DNA of 64,000 nucleotides. It comes from Nostocoides_A vanveenii (lineage in GTDB: Bacteria; Actinomycetota; Actinomycetes; Actinomycetales; Dermatophilaceae). Where the stretch lies: assembly GCF_039531165.1 (NCBI RefSeq), contig NZ_BAAAPN010000028.1:15068-79067 (forward strand), given 5' to 3'. Below the pieces are notes generated by a model. It saw only the letters and a list, made by a program, of their open reading frames with translations. It searched no databases and was not told where the DNA came from. Position 1 is the stretch's first letter. The number at the start of each line of letters is the position of its first letter. Positions 16,854 through 26,017 of the stretch are shown piece after piece. The translations under genes and the position numbers were made by a program.

Positions 16854-18377
16854 GTGTCCCCTGACACGACCTTCGGCGCGCTCGGCGTGCCCGCATCCCT
16901 GATCGCCGTCCTCGCGGAGCGCGGCATCACCTCCCCGACCCCCATCCAGACCGCGACCCTGCCCGACTCCCTCGCCGGGCGCGACGTCCTTGGCCGCGGC
17001 CGCACCGGCTCCGGCAAGACCTACGCCTTCCTGCTGCCGCTCGTCGCCCGCCTGAGCGTCTCCACCTCCCGCCGGATGCCGTCGCGCCCCCGCGCGCTGA
17101 TCCTCGCCCCGACCCGTGAGCTGGTCGCCCAGATCGAGGAGTCGCTCGCGCCACTGGCCAAGGCGGCCCGGCTCACGTCACGCACCGTTTTCGGCGGCGT
17201 CGGCCAGAGCCCGCAGGTCACCGCCCTGCGCGCCGGCGTCGACATCGTCATCGCCTGCCCCGGCCGACTCGAGGACCTCATCGGCCAGGGCCATGTCAGC
17301 CTCGATGCCATCGAGATCACCATCCTCGATGAGGCCGACCACATGGCTGACCTCGGCTTCCTCCCCGTCGTGCGCCGTCTGCTCGACCGCACGCCGCGGA
17401 CCGGTCAGCGCATGCTCTTCTCCGCGACCCTGGACGCCGGCATCGACGTCCTCGCCAAGCGCTATCTGACCAAACCCGTGACGCACCAAGCGGATTCGGC
17501 GCAGTCCCCCGTCGCCGAGATGGATCACCACGTCCTGCACGTGGCTGCGGACGCGCACTTCCCCGTGCTCAAGGACCTCACCGCTGCGCCCGGGCGCACG
17601 ATTGTCTTCACCCGGACCAAGCACCGCGCCAAGAAGCTCGCCCGTCAGCTCAATGCCGCCGGGGTGCCAGCCGTCGAGTTGCACGGCAACCTCTCGCAGA
17701 ACGCCCGGACGCGCACGATGGATGCCTTCCACAGCGGGGCCGCTGAGACGCTTGTGGCCACGGATATCGCCGCCCGCGGCATCCACGTCGACGATGTCGG
17801 CCTGGTCATCCACGCCGACCCGCCGGTCGAGCACAAGGCCTATCTGCACCGCTCCGGCCGCACGGCGCGCGCCGGCAACTCGGGCACGGTCGTGACCATG
17901 ATGCTCGACGAGCAGCGCGCCGAAGTCCGCGACCTGACCCGCAAGGCCGGCATTCGACCGACCACGACCCGCGTTGACGCGACCCACCCGCTGCTGCAGT
18001 CCCTCGCGCCCGGCGACCGCACCCTGCCCGGCCCGTATGTCGCCGACACACCTGCGCCGGCCGCCCGCCCCTCGCGTGGGGGTCAGCCGAGCAAACGCCG
18101 CTCCGCCGGGGGCCCCGGCCGACGCGGCGACAACGCTTCCGCAGGGGCGTCCAGCAGGCGGGGCGAGGTCGCCTCCCAGGACCGGCGCGCCCAGGGCGCC
18201 AGCCCGGGGCGCGGTGACGGGAACGCCCAGAACTGGGCGGGCGATCGGCATACGCCCTCGGGTTCTGCCCCGGGACGCCGCTCGCGACCATCCGTTGGGA
18301 CGTCAAACGGTCGTCCTGGCGGGGGCGCGGCCGGTTTCTCAGCCGGCACCCGCGTGGGCTCTCGCGGCGGTCGCTGA
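16854..18377 (+). CDS. DEAD-box ATP-dependent RNA helicase
   Basis: A 507-residue RNA-unwinding ATPase. Motifs: the Q-motif near GITSPTPIQ, motif I GRTGSGKT (about 46), PTREL (about 85), DEAD as ILDEADHMADLG (about 158), SAT in LFSATLD (about 190), and the C-terminal helicase domain ending with HRSGRTARAG. The last ~110 residues are a low-complexity tail rich in Arg, Gly, Ser and Pro, typical of RNA-binding extensions. The start is a GTG with GGAG upstream; the longer frame from 16713 has no Shine-Dalgarno and no family match. Confidence 0.95.
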   Translation: MSPDTTFGALGVPASLIAVLAERGITSPTPIQTATLPDSLAGRDVLGRGRTGSGKTYAFLLPLVARLSVSTSRRMPSRPRALILAPTRELVAQIEESLAPLAKAARLTSRTVFGGVGQSPQVTALRAGVDIVIACPGRLEDLIGQGHVSLDAIEITILDEADHMADLGFLPVVRRLLDRTPRTGQRMLFSATLDAGIDVLAKRYLTKPVTHQADSAQSPVAEMDHHVLHVAADAHFPVLKDLTAAPGRTIVFTRTKHRAKKLARQLNAAGVPAVELHGNLSQNARTRTMDAFHSGAAETLVATDIAARGIHVDDVGLVIHADPPVEHKAYLHRSGRTARAGNSGTVVTMMLDEQRAEVRDLTRKAGIRPTTTRVDATHPLLQSLAPGDRTLPGPYVADTPAPAARPSRGGQPSKRRSAGGPGRRGDNASAGASSRRGEVASQDRRAQGASPGRGDGNAQNWAGDRHTPSGSAPGRRSRPSVGTSNGRPGGGAAGFSAGTRVGSRGGR

Positions 18378-18419
18378 ACGAGGCCGAGCCAGACGGCTGC
18401 ACGTCCGAGTCGGATCCGA

Positions 18420-20090
18420 TCAGCGGCGCTGCGATCGGTAGTACTCGATCAAGGCGCGGGTGCTCGGGTCCTGAGCAGCCAAGGCCTCGTCGTCCTTGCT
18501 GATCGCCGGCGCGATCTGCATCGCCAGTTGCTTGCCGAGTTCGACACCCCATTGGTCGAAGGAGTCGATGCCCCAGGCGATGCCCTGGACAAAGGTGATG
18601 TGCTCATAGAGCGCGATCAACTGCCCGACAACCGAGGGCGTCAGAGCCGGGGCCATGATCGAGGTCGTGGGCCGGTTGCCCGGGAAGACCCGCGCCGACA
18701 CGATCGCCTCCGGCGTGCCCTCGGCGCGGACTTCTTCCTCGGTCTTACCGAAGGCCAGCGCCTTGGTCTGGGCGAAGAAGTTGGCGAGGAACAACTCGTG
18801 GACGTCTTGATCGCCGTCCTTGACCGGGTGCGCGGTGTTCGCCAGGGCGATGAAGTCGCAGGGGATCACCTGCGTGCCTTGGTGGATCAACTGGTAGAAG
18901 GCGTGCTGGCCGTTGGTCCCCGGTTCGCCCCAGAAGACCTCGCCGGTGTCGACGCTGACGGGTGAGCCGTCGGTGCGCACCCGCTTGCCGTTCGACTCCA
19001 TCGTCAGTTGCTGCAGGTAGGCCGCGAACCGGTGGAGATACTGCGCATACGGCAGCACGGCGTGGCTCTTGGCGTGGAAGAAGTCGACATACCAGACGTT
19101 GAGCATCCCCATCAGGACCGGGACATTGTCCGCGAAGGGCGTCTCGACGAAGTGCCGGTCGACGGCATGGAAGCCGCTGAGGAAGTCGGCGAAATTCTCC
19201 TTGCCGATCGCGACGGCGACGGCGGTTCCGACGGCCGAGTCGACCGAATAGCGGCCGCCGACCCAGTCCCAGAAGCCGAAGGCATTGGCCGGGTCGATAC
19301 CGAACGCCGCGACCTTGTCCAGGGCCGTCGACACGGCGACGAAGTGCTTGGCCACTGCGCCCGTCCGGGTCTCGTCGGTGTCCTCGATCGCCCCCTGCTC
19401 CACGAGAGCGTTCCAGAGCCAGGCCCGCGCCATCCGCGCATTCGTCAACGTCTCCAAGGTGGTGAAGGTCTTGGAGGCAACGATGAAGAGGGTGGTCTCG
19501 GGGTCGAGGTCGGCGACCTTCTCGGCGAGATCGGTGGGGTCGATATTGGAGACGAAGCGACACGAAATGCTCTCCAGCACATAGGGCTTGAGGGCTTCGT
19601 AGACCATGACCGGCCCGAGGTCGGAGCCACCGATCCCGATATTGACGACCGTCTCGATGGGCCGGCCGGTGACGCCGACCCATTCCCCGTCGCGGACCTT
19701 GTCGGCGAAGGCGTAGATCTTCTCCAGGACCGCATGGACCTCGGCAACGACCTCGACGTCATCCACGACGAGTTCGTCGCCAGCCGGGCGCCGCAAGGCC
19801 GTATGCAGCACCGACCGGTTCTCGGTGACATTGATCCGATCGCCTCGGAACATCGCCTCCCGCCGCTCGGCCAACCCCATCTGCTCCGCGACCGCGACCA
19901 AGGCGTCCTTGATCTGGGCGTCGAAGAGGTTCTTGGACAGGTCGACGTGGAGGTCGGCGCACGCGAATGAGAAGGTACGCGCGCGCTCTGGGTCGGCGTC
20001 GAAGGCGGCCCGCAGGTCCGGGTGGTATCCGGCATATAGCTCGTTCAGCGTTGCCCAGGCACCAGTGGCGGTGGCGTCGGTGATCGTCAT
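18420..20090 (-). CDS. pgi: Glucose-6-phosphate isomerase
   Basis: Interconverts glucose 6-phosphate and fructose 6-phosphate in the cytoplasm; 556 residues, full length for the large bacterial type. Motifs are IGIGGSDLGPVMVYEAL (about 155), ASKTFTTLETLTNA and GGRYSVDSAVG (about 283), and the C-terminal signature SFDQWGVELGK. TACTGT lies 7 bases before the ATG (leaderless). It is convergent with the helicase gene. Confidence 0.97.
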   Translation of the reverse strand: MTITDATATGAWATLNELYAGYHPDLRAAFDADPERARTFSFACADLHVDLSKNLFDAQIKDALVAVAEQMGLAERREAMFRGDRINVTENRSVLHTALRRPAGDELVVDDVEVVAEVHAVLEKIYAFADKVRDGEWVGVTGRPIETVVNIGIGGSDLGPVMVYEALKPYVLESISCRFVSNIDPTDLAEKVADLDPETTLFIVASKTFTTLETLTNARMARAWLWNALVEQGAIEDTDETRTGAVAKHFVAVSTALDKVAAFGIDPANAFGFWDWVGGRYSVDSAVGTAVAVAIGKENFADFLSGFHAVDRHFVETPFADNVPVLMGMLNVWYVDFFHAKSHAVLPYAQYLHRFAAYLQQLTMESNGKRVRTDGSPVSVDTGEVFWGEPGTNGQHAFYQLIHQGTQVIPCDFIALANTAHPVKDGDQDVHELFLANFFAQTKALAFGKTEEEVRAEGTPEAIVSARVFPGNRPTTSIMAPALTPSVVGQLIALYEHITFVQGIAWGIDSFDQWGVELGKQLAMQIAPAISKDDEALAAQDPSTRALIEYYRSQRR

Positions 20091-20103
20091 ACCGGTAACA
20101 GTA
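20091..20103 (-). promoter_or_regulatory. Leaderless -10 for pgi
   Basis: On the minus strand, TACTGT followed by 7 bases and the ATG of pgi. Confidence 0.5.
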
Positions 20104-20164
20104 GTGAGAAGCGGTGACGCTCGTCAGGTCCCGATCCGCCGGGCGAGCCTGTGGATAACTCCAG

Positions 20165-20353
20165 CCCGTTGTCGGCGTCGAGGCCGCGGGCTGCCCGTCC
20201 TACTGGGTCATCGACCCGGACCATCCCTCGATCATCGCCTGGGACCTGCTTGACGGCACGTATGCCGAGACCGCCCACGCCCACCGTGACGAGATCTTCC
20301 GGGTGACGGCACCCTTCGCCCTCGAGCTGGTCCCGAACGACCTGGTGGCGTGA
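20165..20353 (+). pseudogene. C-terminal remnant of a Uma2-family endonuclease
   Basis: Sixty-two codons encode a typical Uma2 (DUF820) ending: GCPSYWVIDPDHPSIIAWDL, DGTYAETAHAH and a last beta segment up to a TGA. The family is a PD-(D/E)XK-like nuclease domain of about 190 residues; the first ~120 are gone, and no start codon fits upstream. The remnant lies between pgi and ctaA, and its stop falls next to an alternative ctaA start. Confidence 0.7.
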
Positions 20354-20399
20354 GCCACCGCACGCCGCTCCCGGCGCAATGGCCGAGCGCAGCCCGGGT

Positions 20400-20412
20400 T
20401 AGCCTGATTGCC
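20400..20412 (+). promoter_or_regulatory. Leaderless -10 for ctaA
   Basis: TAGCCT followed by 7 bases and the GTG at 20413. This decides for the shorter of two in-frame GTG starts (20350 and 20413). Confidence 0.55.
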
Positions 20413-21351
20413 GTGACCACGCTCGGCCAGGCAGCACCTCCAACCACCCGGACCGATCGGGCGACGACCCACCCGTGGCTGCGTCCGATCCTGCTGGCCA
20501 ATCTCGTGGTCGAGGTGCTCATCGTCGTCACCGGCGGCTTGGTCCGCCTGACCGGCAGCGGGCTGGGCTGCCCCAGCTGGCCGCAGTGCGTCCCTGGGTC
20601 TTATGTGCCGGTCGAGCACCAGGCCCAGGGCTTTCATAAGTACATCGAGTTCGGCAACCGCACATTGACCGGCCTGGTCAGCATCGCCGCGATCGCGGCG
20701 CTCGTCGCCGTGTGGCGCTGGTCCGACCGGCGGCGCGCCCTCGTCCTACCCGCCGGCCTGGTTCTCGGTGGCGTCGCTGTCCAAGCCGTTCTCGGCGGGA
20801 TCACCGTCCGGACCGGCCTGAACCCGGCGACCGTCGCCGCGCATTTCCTTGTCTCGATGACCCTGGTGGCCGCGGCGGCCTCTGCGTATGCCGAGTCCGC
20901 GCTCCCCGGCGGCCCGCGCGTGCCGAGCGTGCCGGCGATCGTGCGCACCACGGCATACGCCACCATCGCCCTCGGCGCGGTGGTGCTGGCCTTGGGCACG
21001 ATCGTCACCGGATCCGGCCCGCACTCCGGCGATGCAGACGAGCCGGCGCGCTTTGGCTTCGACCCGCGCACCATCTCCTGGCTGCACGCCGACGCGGTCA
21101 TGCTCTTCACCGGCCTCGTCGTCGCCATGGTGCTCGCCACGCATCTGCGCTCCACCTCGTCCAGACCGCGCGATGCGTGGCGGTCAGTGCTGCTGATCAC
21201 CCTCGCCCAGGGCGTCGTCGGCTATGCGCAGTACCTGACGAAGCTGCCCGTAGCGCTGGTACTGATCCACATGCTCCTGGCCACGCTCCTGGTCATCGGG
21301 TTGACGTATGGCGCCTACTCCCTCACCGAGCCCGGCAACCAGTCCGACTGA
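20413..21351 (+). CDS. ctaA: Heme A synthase (CtaA/COX15)
   Basis: Oxidises heme O to heme A in the membrane for aa3 cytochrome oxidase; about 312 residues with eight helices. Visible hallmarks are GGLVRLTGSGLGCPSWPQC, with the paired cysteines of the first loop, then EFGNRTLTG with the catalytic Glu-like region, and heme-ligand histidines in AAHFLVSM, WLHADAVMLF and IHMLLATLLV. The start follows the leaderless -10. It faces ctaB, whose product makes its substrate; the two are convergent. Confidence 0.95.
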   Translation: MTTLGQAAPPTTRTDRATTHPWLRPILLANLVVEVLIVVTGGLVRLTGSGLGCPSWPQCVPGSYVPVEHQAQGFHKYIEFGNRTLTGLVSIAAIAALVAVWRWSDRRRALVLPAGLVLGGVAVQAVLGGITVRTGLNPATVAAHFLVSMTLVAAAASAYAESALPGGPRVPSVPAIVRTTAYATIALGAVVLALGTIVTGSGPHSGDADEPARFGFDPRTISWLHADAVMLFTGLVVAMVLATHLRSTSSRPRDAWRSVLLITLAQGVVGYAQYLTKLPVALVLIHMLLATLLVIGLTYGAYSLTEPGNQSD

Positions 21352-21404
21352 CGCAGACAATTCCCGTGATACGCGTGCTGGCATTGATTCGCCGCCCGAC
21401 TCTC

Positions 21405-21427
21405 CCGGTCATCTAGTCCTTGACCGG
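21405..21427. terminator. Hairpin between convergent ctaA and ctaB
   Basis: CCGGTCA and TGACCGG form a 7-bp stem with a 9-base loop. It could end both convergent transcripts, though there is no clear T-tract. A longer, wider pair of arms (GCGTGCTGG at 21373 and CCAGCACGC at 21461) surrounds it. Confidence 0.4.
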
Positions 21428-21528
21428 AAGCAGGTATGCGCGATGGCGAAGTCACCGGCACCAGCACGCCCGAATGTCCGAACCGCCCTACGCACGCGCG
21501 CTCGGACAAGTTGGGCGACGGGGGTCCC

Positions 21529-22470
21529 TCAGCCGATCGCCAGATAGAGCAGCGGGTCGAGGGCGACGGCGAGGAAGAGCACGGTCACATAGGTGATCGA
21601 GAAGTGGAAGAGCCGCATCGGCTTCATCACGGCCATCGAGGCGCCGGCGCGGGCCGCGCGAAGCAGGCGGTGGGCCTCGGCAAGGAAGAGTCCGCCAACG
21701 GCAACTGCGGCGACGGCGTAGAGCCAGCCCATGGGTGCGACCGGGATGAGCGTCAGGGAGACCAGGACCATCACCCACGAGTAGGCGACGATCTGCCTGC
21801 CGACGACCACATTGCTCTCGACGACCGGGAGCATCGGCACCCCGGCCGTGGCGTAGTCGTCCTTGAACCGCATCGACAGTGGCCAGTAGTGCGGCGGGGT
21901 CCAGAAGAAGATGATCAGAAAAAGCACGACCGCTGGCCAGCCGACCGAACCGGTGACAGCCGACCAACCGATCAACACCGGCATACAGCCAGCCGCGCCA
22001 CCCCAAACGATGTTCTGCGCGGTCCGGCGTTTGAGGATCATCGTGTAGCCCACGGCGTAGAGCACGATCGCGCCGAGCGAAAGGGCGGCTGACAGCGGAT
22101 TGACGAGCAGCGCGAACCAGGCCGTCGACATCACGGCGAGTGCGGTCGCAAACACAACGGCCGCTCGCGGGGTCACCGCCCCCGTGACGAGGGGCCGGTT
22201 GGATGTGCGGCCCATGTGCGCGTCGATGTCGCGGTCGTAGACCATGTTGTAGGCGTTGGCCGATCCCGCGCTGAGCGTTCCGCCCACCAAGGTGACCAGC
22301 ACCAGCCACCACGACGGCACCCCCCGCTGCGCGAGAAACATCGTGGGAACCGTTGTGACAAGCAGCAATTCGATGATGCGCGGCTTCGTCAAGGCGACGT
22401 ATGCCGCGAGCGTGCGTCGCCACGACGGGGCCGGCGCGGCGAACGCGGGCGTCGAGTCGAGCGTGGTCAC
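21529..22470 (-). CDS. ctaB: Protoheme IX farnesyltransferase (heme O synthase)
   Basis: UbiA-family prenyltransferase that adds a farnesyl group to heme B; about 313 residues and nine helices in the membrane. The aspartate-rich motif is NMVYDRDIDAHMGRTSNRP and the second loop has FKDDYATAGVPMLPVV. The GTG start gives MTTLDSTPAF. The reading frame stays open another 250 codons upstream, but that part is antisense to tkt and is not coding. It is divergent from tkt. Confidence 0.95.
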   Translation of the reverse strand: MTTLDSTPAFAAPAPSWRRTLAAYVALTKPRIIELLLVTTVPTMFLAQRGVPSWWLVLVTLVGGTLSAGSANAYNMVYDRDIDAHMGRTSNRPLVTGAVTPRAAVVFATALAVMSTAWFALLVNPLSAALSLGAIVLYAVGYTMILKRRTAQNIVWGGAAGCMPVLIGWSAVTGSVGWPAVVLFLIIFFWTPPHYWPLSMRFKDDYATAGVPMLPVVESNVVVGRQIVAYSWVMVLVSLTLIPVAPMGWLYAVAAVAVGGLFLAEAHRLLRAARAGASMAVMKPMRLFHFSITYVTVLFLAVALDPLLYLAIG

Positions 22471-22559
22471 GGAGAAACCTTCGCAGAGGGAGTGCCGGCT
22501 TCCGGCAAGTCCGTGCAGTCTATCCACCGACCATCGGGCGACGTACGTCACACGCACAC

Positions 22560-22608
22560 TAGGCTGCATACGTTCATGCCTGATGGCCTGCCCAAGGAAA
22601 GGTTCCCC
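22560..22608 (+). promoter_or_regulatory. Promoter and leader of the pentose phosphate operon
   Basis: TAGGCT (22560-22565) is a likely -10, giving a transcript start near 22572. The short leader holds AAGGAAAGG (about 22594-22602), a strong ribosome binding site 6 bases before the tkt GTG. Confidence 0.5.
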
Positions 22609-24834
22609 GTGATCGCAACGTCGACCACCCCGGCTTCCAAGCGCTCCCCCAAGGCGCCGCCCGCTCGCTCCGTCCCGGCGCCGAAGGCGAAGAAGGCCGG
22701 GTGGTCCGACGTCGATATCCGCGCCGTCGACACGGCGCGCGTCCTCGCGGCCGACGCCGTCCAGAAGACGGGCAACGGCCACCCGGGCACCGCGATGAGC
22801 CTGGCCCCGGCGGCGTACTTGCTCTACCACAACGTCATGCGCATCGACCCGGCCGACCCCCATTGGCTCGGGCGCGACCGCTTCGTCCTCTCCTGCGGGC
22901 ACTCCAGCCTCACGCAGTACATCCAGCTCTACCTTTCGGGCTACGGCCTCGAACTCGACGACCTCAAGGCGCTGCGCACCTGGGGGTCGTTGACCCCCGG
23001 CCACCCCGAGGTTGGCCACACAACGGGGGTCGAGATCACCACCGGTCCACTCGGCTCCGGCCTCGCGTCGTCCGTCGGCATGGCGATGGCCCAGCGCCGT
23101 CAGCGCGGCATGTTCGACCCGAACGCCAAGAAGGGCTCCAGCCCCTTCGACCACCACATCTGGGTGCTCGCCAGCGACGGCGACATCATGGAAGGTGTCA
23201 CCCACGAGGCCAGCGCCCTCGCCGGTCACCAGGAACTGGGCAATCTGACCGTCATCTACGACCAGAACACCATCTCGATCGAGGACAAGACCGAGATCTC
23301 CTTCTCCGAGGACGTGGGCAAGCGCTACGAGGCTTACGGCTGGAATGTCGAGACGATCAACTGGCGCGGCGACGGCAACGGCTCAACCTATGTCGAAGAT
23401 GTCGACGCGCTTCTCGCCGCGTGCGAGCGCAGCCGGAGCGCGAGCAGGCCGACGCTGATCATCTTGCGCACGATCATCGCCTGGCCCTCGCCGACCAAGC
23501 AGGACACCGGCAAGTCCCACGGCTCAGCTCTCGGCGACGCCGAGATTGCCGGTCTGAAGGAGGCGTTGGGCTTCGACCCGAAGAAGACCTTCGAGGTCGG
23601 GCGCGACGTGATCACGCATACGCGCCGGTCGCTCAAGGAGCGGGCTAAGGCCGCCAAGAAAGAGTGGGACGTCGACTACAAGGCGTGGCGCAAGGCGAAT
23701 GCGGACGGCGCAGCCCTCCTCGACCGGCTGGTGGCAAAGGAACTACCGGCCGGCCTGGACAAGGCGGTGCCGAGCTTCCCCGCCGATGCCAAGGGTCTGG
23801 CGACGCGCGCCGCGTCCGGCAAGGTCCTGACGGCGCTCGCTGATGTCGTGCCCGAGTTGTGGGGCGGCTCGGCCGACCTCGCCGAGTCCAACAACACCAC
23901 GATGGACGGCCAGCCGTCCTTCATTCCCACGGGCAAGCAGACGCGGGAGTGGTCGGGCGGTCCGTATGGACGCACGCTCCACTTCGGCATCCGCGAGTTC
24001 GGAATGGGTCTGATCCTCAACGGCATCGCCCTGCAAGGATTGACCCGCCCGTATGGTGGCACCTTCCTCGTCTTCTCCGACTACATGCGCGCCGCCGCGC
24101 GCCTGGCCGCGATCCAGCAGCTCGGCGTGACCTTCGTCTGGACGCACGATTCGATCGGCCTTGGCGAAGACGGCCCGACGCACCAGCCGATCGAGCACCT
24201 CGCGGCGCTGCGGGTGATTCCGGACTTCGATGTCGTCCGGCCGGCCGACGCCAACGAGACCGCTGCCGCCTGGGTGGCCATCCTGCGCAATGACCGCCCG
24301 GCCGGCTTGTGCCTGAGCCGGCAGGCTCTGCCGACCCAGGACCCCAAGGTCGCGAAGATCGCCAATGTCGCCAAGGGCGCGTACATCCTGCGCGAAGCCT
24401 CCACCGGCACCCCGGACGTGATCCTGATTGCTACCGGCTCCGAGGTCGGGTTGGCCATGAGCGCAGCCGAGGCCCTGGAGAAGGGCAAGATCGCCACGCG
24501 GGTGGTGTCGATGCCGTGCCGGGAATGGTTCGAGCGCCAGTCAAAGTCCTACCAGGAGAAGGTCCTTCCCACGGCGGTCAAGGCGCGTGTCAGCGTCGAG
24601 GCCGGTGTGCCGATGGGCTGGCGTGAACTGGTCGGCGACGCCGGCGAGATCATCGCGATTGACCACTTCGGGGCGTCAGCAGATGCAGCGACCCTCTTCC
24701 GCGAGTTCGGCTTCACCCCCGAGAAGGTGGTTGCGGCCGCCAAGAAGTCCCTCAAGGCGGCGGCCGCCGGTCGCGGCCCACAGGTTCCCCCGCCCAGCGC
24801 GGGCATGGTCGACACCCCCGATTCGGCCAACTAG
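22609..24834 (+). CDS. tkt: Transketolase
   Basis: TPP enzyme moving two-carbon units between sugars in the non-oxidative pentose phosphate pathway; 741 residues, a little longer than usual because of an N-terminal Ser/Pro/Lys-rich extension (about 25 residues). TPP-binding features are GNGHPGTAMSL (about 45), ASDGDIMEGVTHEAS with the GDG motif (about 186) and, in the pyrimidine domain, GIREFGMGLI (about 460) and the segment EDGPTHQPIEHLA. The start is the GTG after AAGGAAAGG; an upstream ATG lacks a matching site. It is the first gene of the operon. Confidence 0.97.
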   Translation: MIATSTTPASKRSPKAPPARSVPAPKAKKAGWSDVDIRAVDTARVLAADAVQKTGNGHPGTAMSLAPAAYLLYHNVMRIDPADPHWLGRDRFVLSCGHSSLTQYIQLYLSGYGLELDDLKALRTWGSLTPGHPEVGHTTGVEITTGPLGSGLASSVGMAMAQRRQRGMFDPNAKKGSSPFDHHIWVLASDGDIMEGVTHEASALAGHQELGNLTVIYDQNTISIEDKTEISFSEDVGKRYEAYGWNVETINWRGDGNGSTYVEDVDALLAACERSRSASRPTLIILRTIIAWPSPTKQDTGKSHGSALGDAEIAGLKEALGFDPKKTFEVGRDVITHTRRSLKERAKAAKKEWDVDYKAWRKANADGAALLDRLVAKELPAGLDKAVPSFPADAKGLATRAASGKVLTALADVVPELWGGSADLAESNNTTMDGQPSFIPTGKQTREWSGGPYGRTLHFGIREFGMGLILNGIALQGLTRPYGGTFLVFSDYMRAAARLAAIQQLGVTFVWTHDSIGLGEDGPTHQPIEHLAALRVIPDFDVVRPADANETAAAWVAILRNDRPAGLCLSRQALPTQDPKVAKIANVAKGAYILREASTGTPDVILIATGSEVGLAMSAAEALEKGKIATRVVSMPCREWFERQSKSYQEKVLPTAVKARVSVEAGVPMGWRELVGDAGEIIAIDHFGASADAATLFREFGFTPEKVVAAAKKSLKAAAAGRGPQVPPPSAGMVDTPDSAN

Positions 24835-24861
24835 TCCACGACGAGCACACGGAGCGAAACC

Positions 24862-25974
24862 ATGAGTGACAACGCGAACCTCAAGGCCCTCACCGACGCG
24901 GGAGTGTCGGTTTGGCTCGATGACCTCTCTCGCGAGCGGCTGACGTCGGGCAATCTGAAGGACGTCATGGAGCACAGCGGGGTGGTGGGCGTGACCACCA
25001 ACCCTTCGATCTTCCAGGCGGCGCTCTCCAATGGCGACTCGTATGCCGCCCAGGTCGCGGAACTGGCGCAGGCCGGATCCTCGGTCGACGACGCCGTCTT
25101 CGCGATCACCACGACCGATGTTCGCGACGCCTGCGATGTCATGCGGCCCATCTATGACGCGACCAGCGGCCAGGACGGCCGGGTCTCGATCGAGGTCGAC
25201 CCTCGCTTGGCGCACGAGACCCAGGCGACTATCGACCAGGCAATCCAACTCTTCGACGCCGTCGACCGGCCGAATGTGATGATCAAGATCCCGGGCACCG
25301 AGGCCGGCCTGCCCGCGATCACCGAGGTCATCAGCCGGGGCGTCAGTGTCAATGTCACCTTGATCTTCAGCCTGGAGCGCTATCGCGAGGTGATGAATGC
25401 CTACATCAGTGGGCTGGAGAAGGCCCGTGAGTCCGGGGTCGACCTCGCGACGATCCACTCCGTCGCGAGCTTCTTCGTTTCCCGGGTCGACACCGAGATC
25501 GACAAGCGCCTCGATGCCATCGGCACCGCCGAGGCCACGGCGCTCAGGGGCCAGGCGGCCGTCGCCAACGCGCGGCTCGCCTACCAGGCCTACGAGGAGG
25601 TCTTCTCGACCGCCCGCTGGGAGAGCCTGGCCGCGGACGGCGCGCACAAGCAGCGTCCGCTTTGGGCCTCGACGGGCGTGAAGAACCCCGACTACTCCGA
25701 CACCCTCTATGTCACCGACCTGGTCGCGGCGAACACCGTCAACACCATGCCGGAGAAGACGCTCAATGCCGTCATCGACCACGGCAATATCTCCGGCGAC
25801 CAGGTGACCGGGCATTACGCTGACGCCGCGCAGGTGCTCGACGCCATTGCCGGCCAAGGCATCTCCTATGCCGACGTCACGCAGGTGCTCGAGGACGAAG
25901 GCGTCGCCAAGTTCGAGGAGGCCTGGGGGTCGCTGCTCACGGACCTGCAGGCGGCCCTGGACGCGGCCAAGTAG
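24862..25974 (+). CDS. tal: Transaldolase
   Basis: Moves a dihydroxyacetone unit from sedoheptulose 7-phosphate; 370 residues, the long actinobacterial type. The Schiff-base lysine is in NVMIKIPGTEAG (about residue 140). Other family segments are GVTTNPSIFQAAL near the start and TLYVTDLVAANTVNTMPEKT. It lies 27 bases after tkt and has GGAG before the ATG. Confidence 0.97.
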   Translation: MSDNANLKALTDAGVSVWLDDLSRERLTSGNLKDVMEHSGVVGVTTNPSIFQAALSNGDSYAAQVAELAQAGSSVDDAVFAITTTDVRDACDVMRPIYDATSGQDGRVSIEVDPRLAHETQATIDQAIQLFDAVDRPNVMIKIPGTEAGLPAITEVISRGVSVNVTLIFSLERYREVMNAYISGLEKARESGVDLATIHSVASFFVSRVDTEIDKRLDAIGTAEATALRGQAAVANARLAYQAYEEVFSTARWESLAADGAHKQRPLWASTGVKNPDYSDTLYVTDLVAANTVNTMPEKTLNAVIDHGNISGDQVTGHYADAAQVLDAIAGQGISYADVTQVLEDEGVAKFEEAWGSLLTDLQAALDAAK

Positions 25975-26017
25975 ATTCCACGAGAAGCCAACCAAGCACC
26001 ATACGGAAAGGCAGTCG

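Noticed and set aside
21355..21460. A second toxin-antitoxin remnant suggested by GTGATACGCGTG
   Set aside because: Only a few bases resemble the palindrome at 51361, and no protein similarity is seen in any frame.
22471..23229. N-terminal extension of ctaB by 253 codons
   Set aside because: It overlaps tkt in antisense; a GTG start at 22470 gives a normal CtaB.
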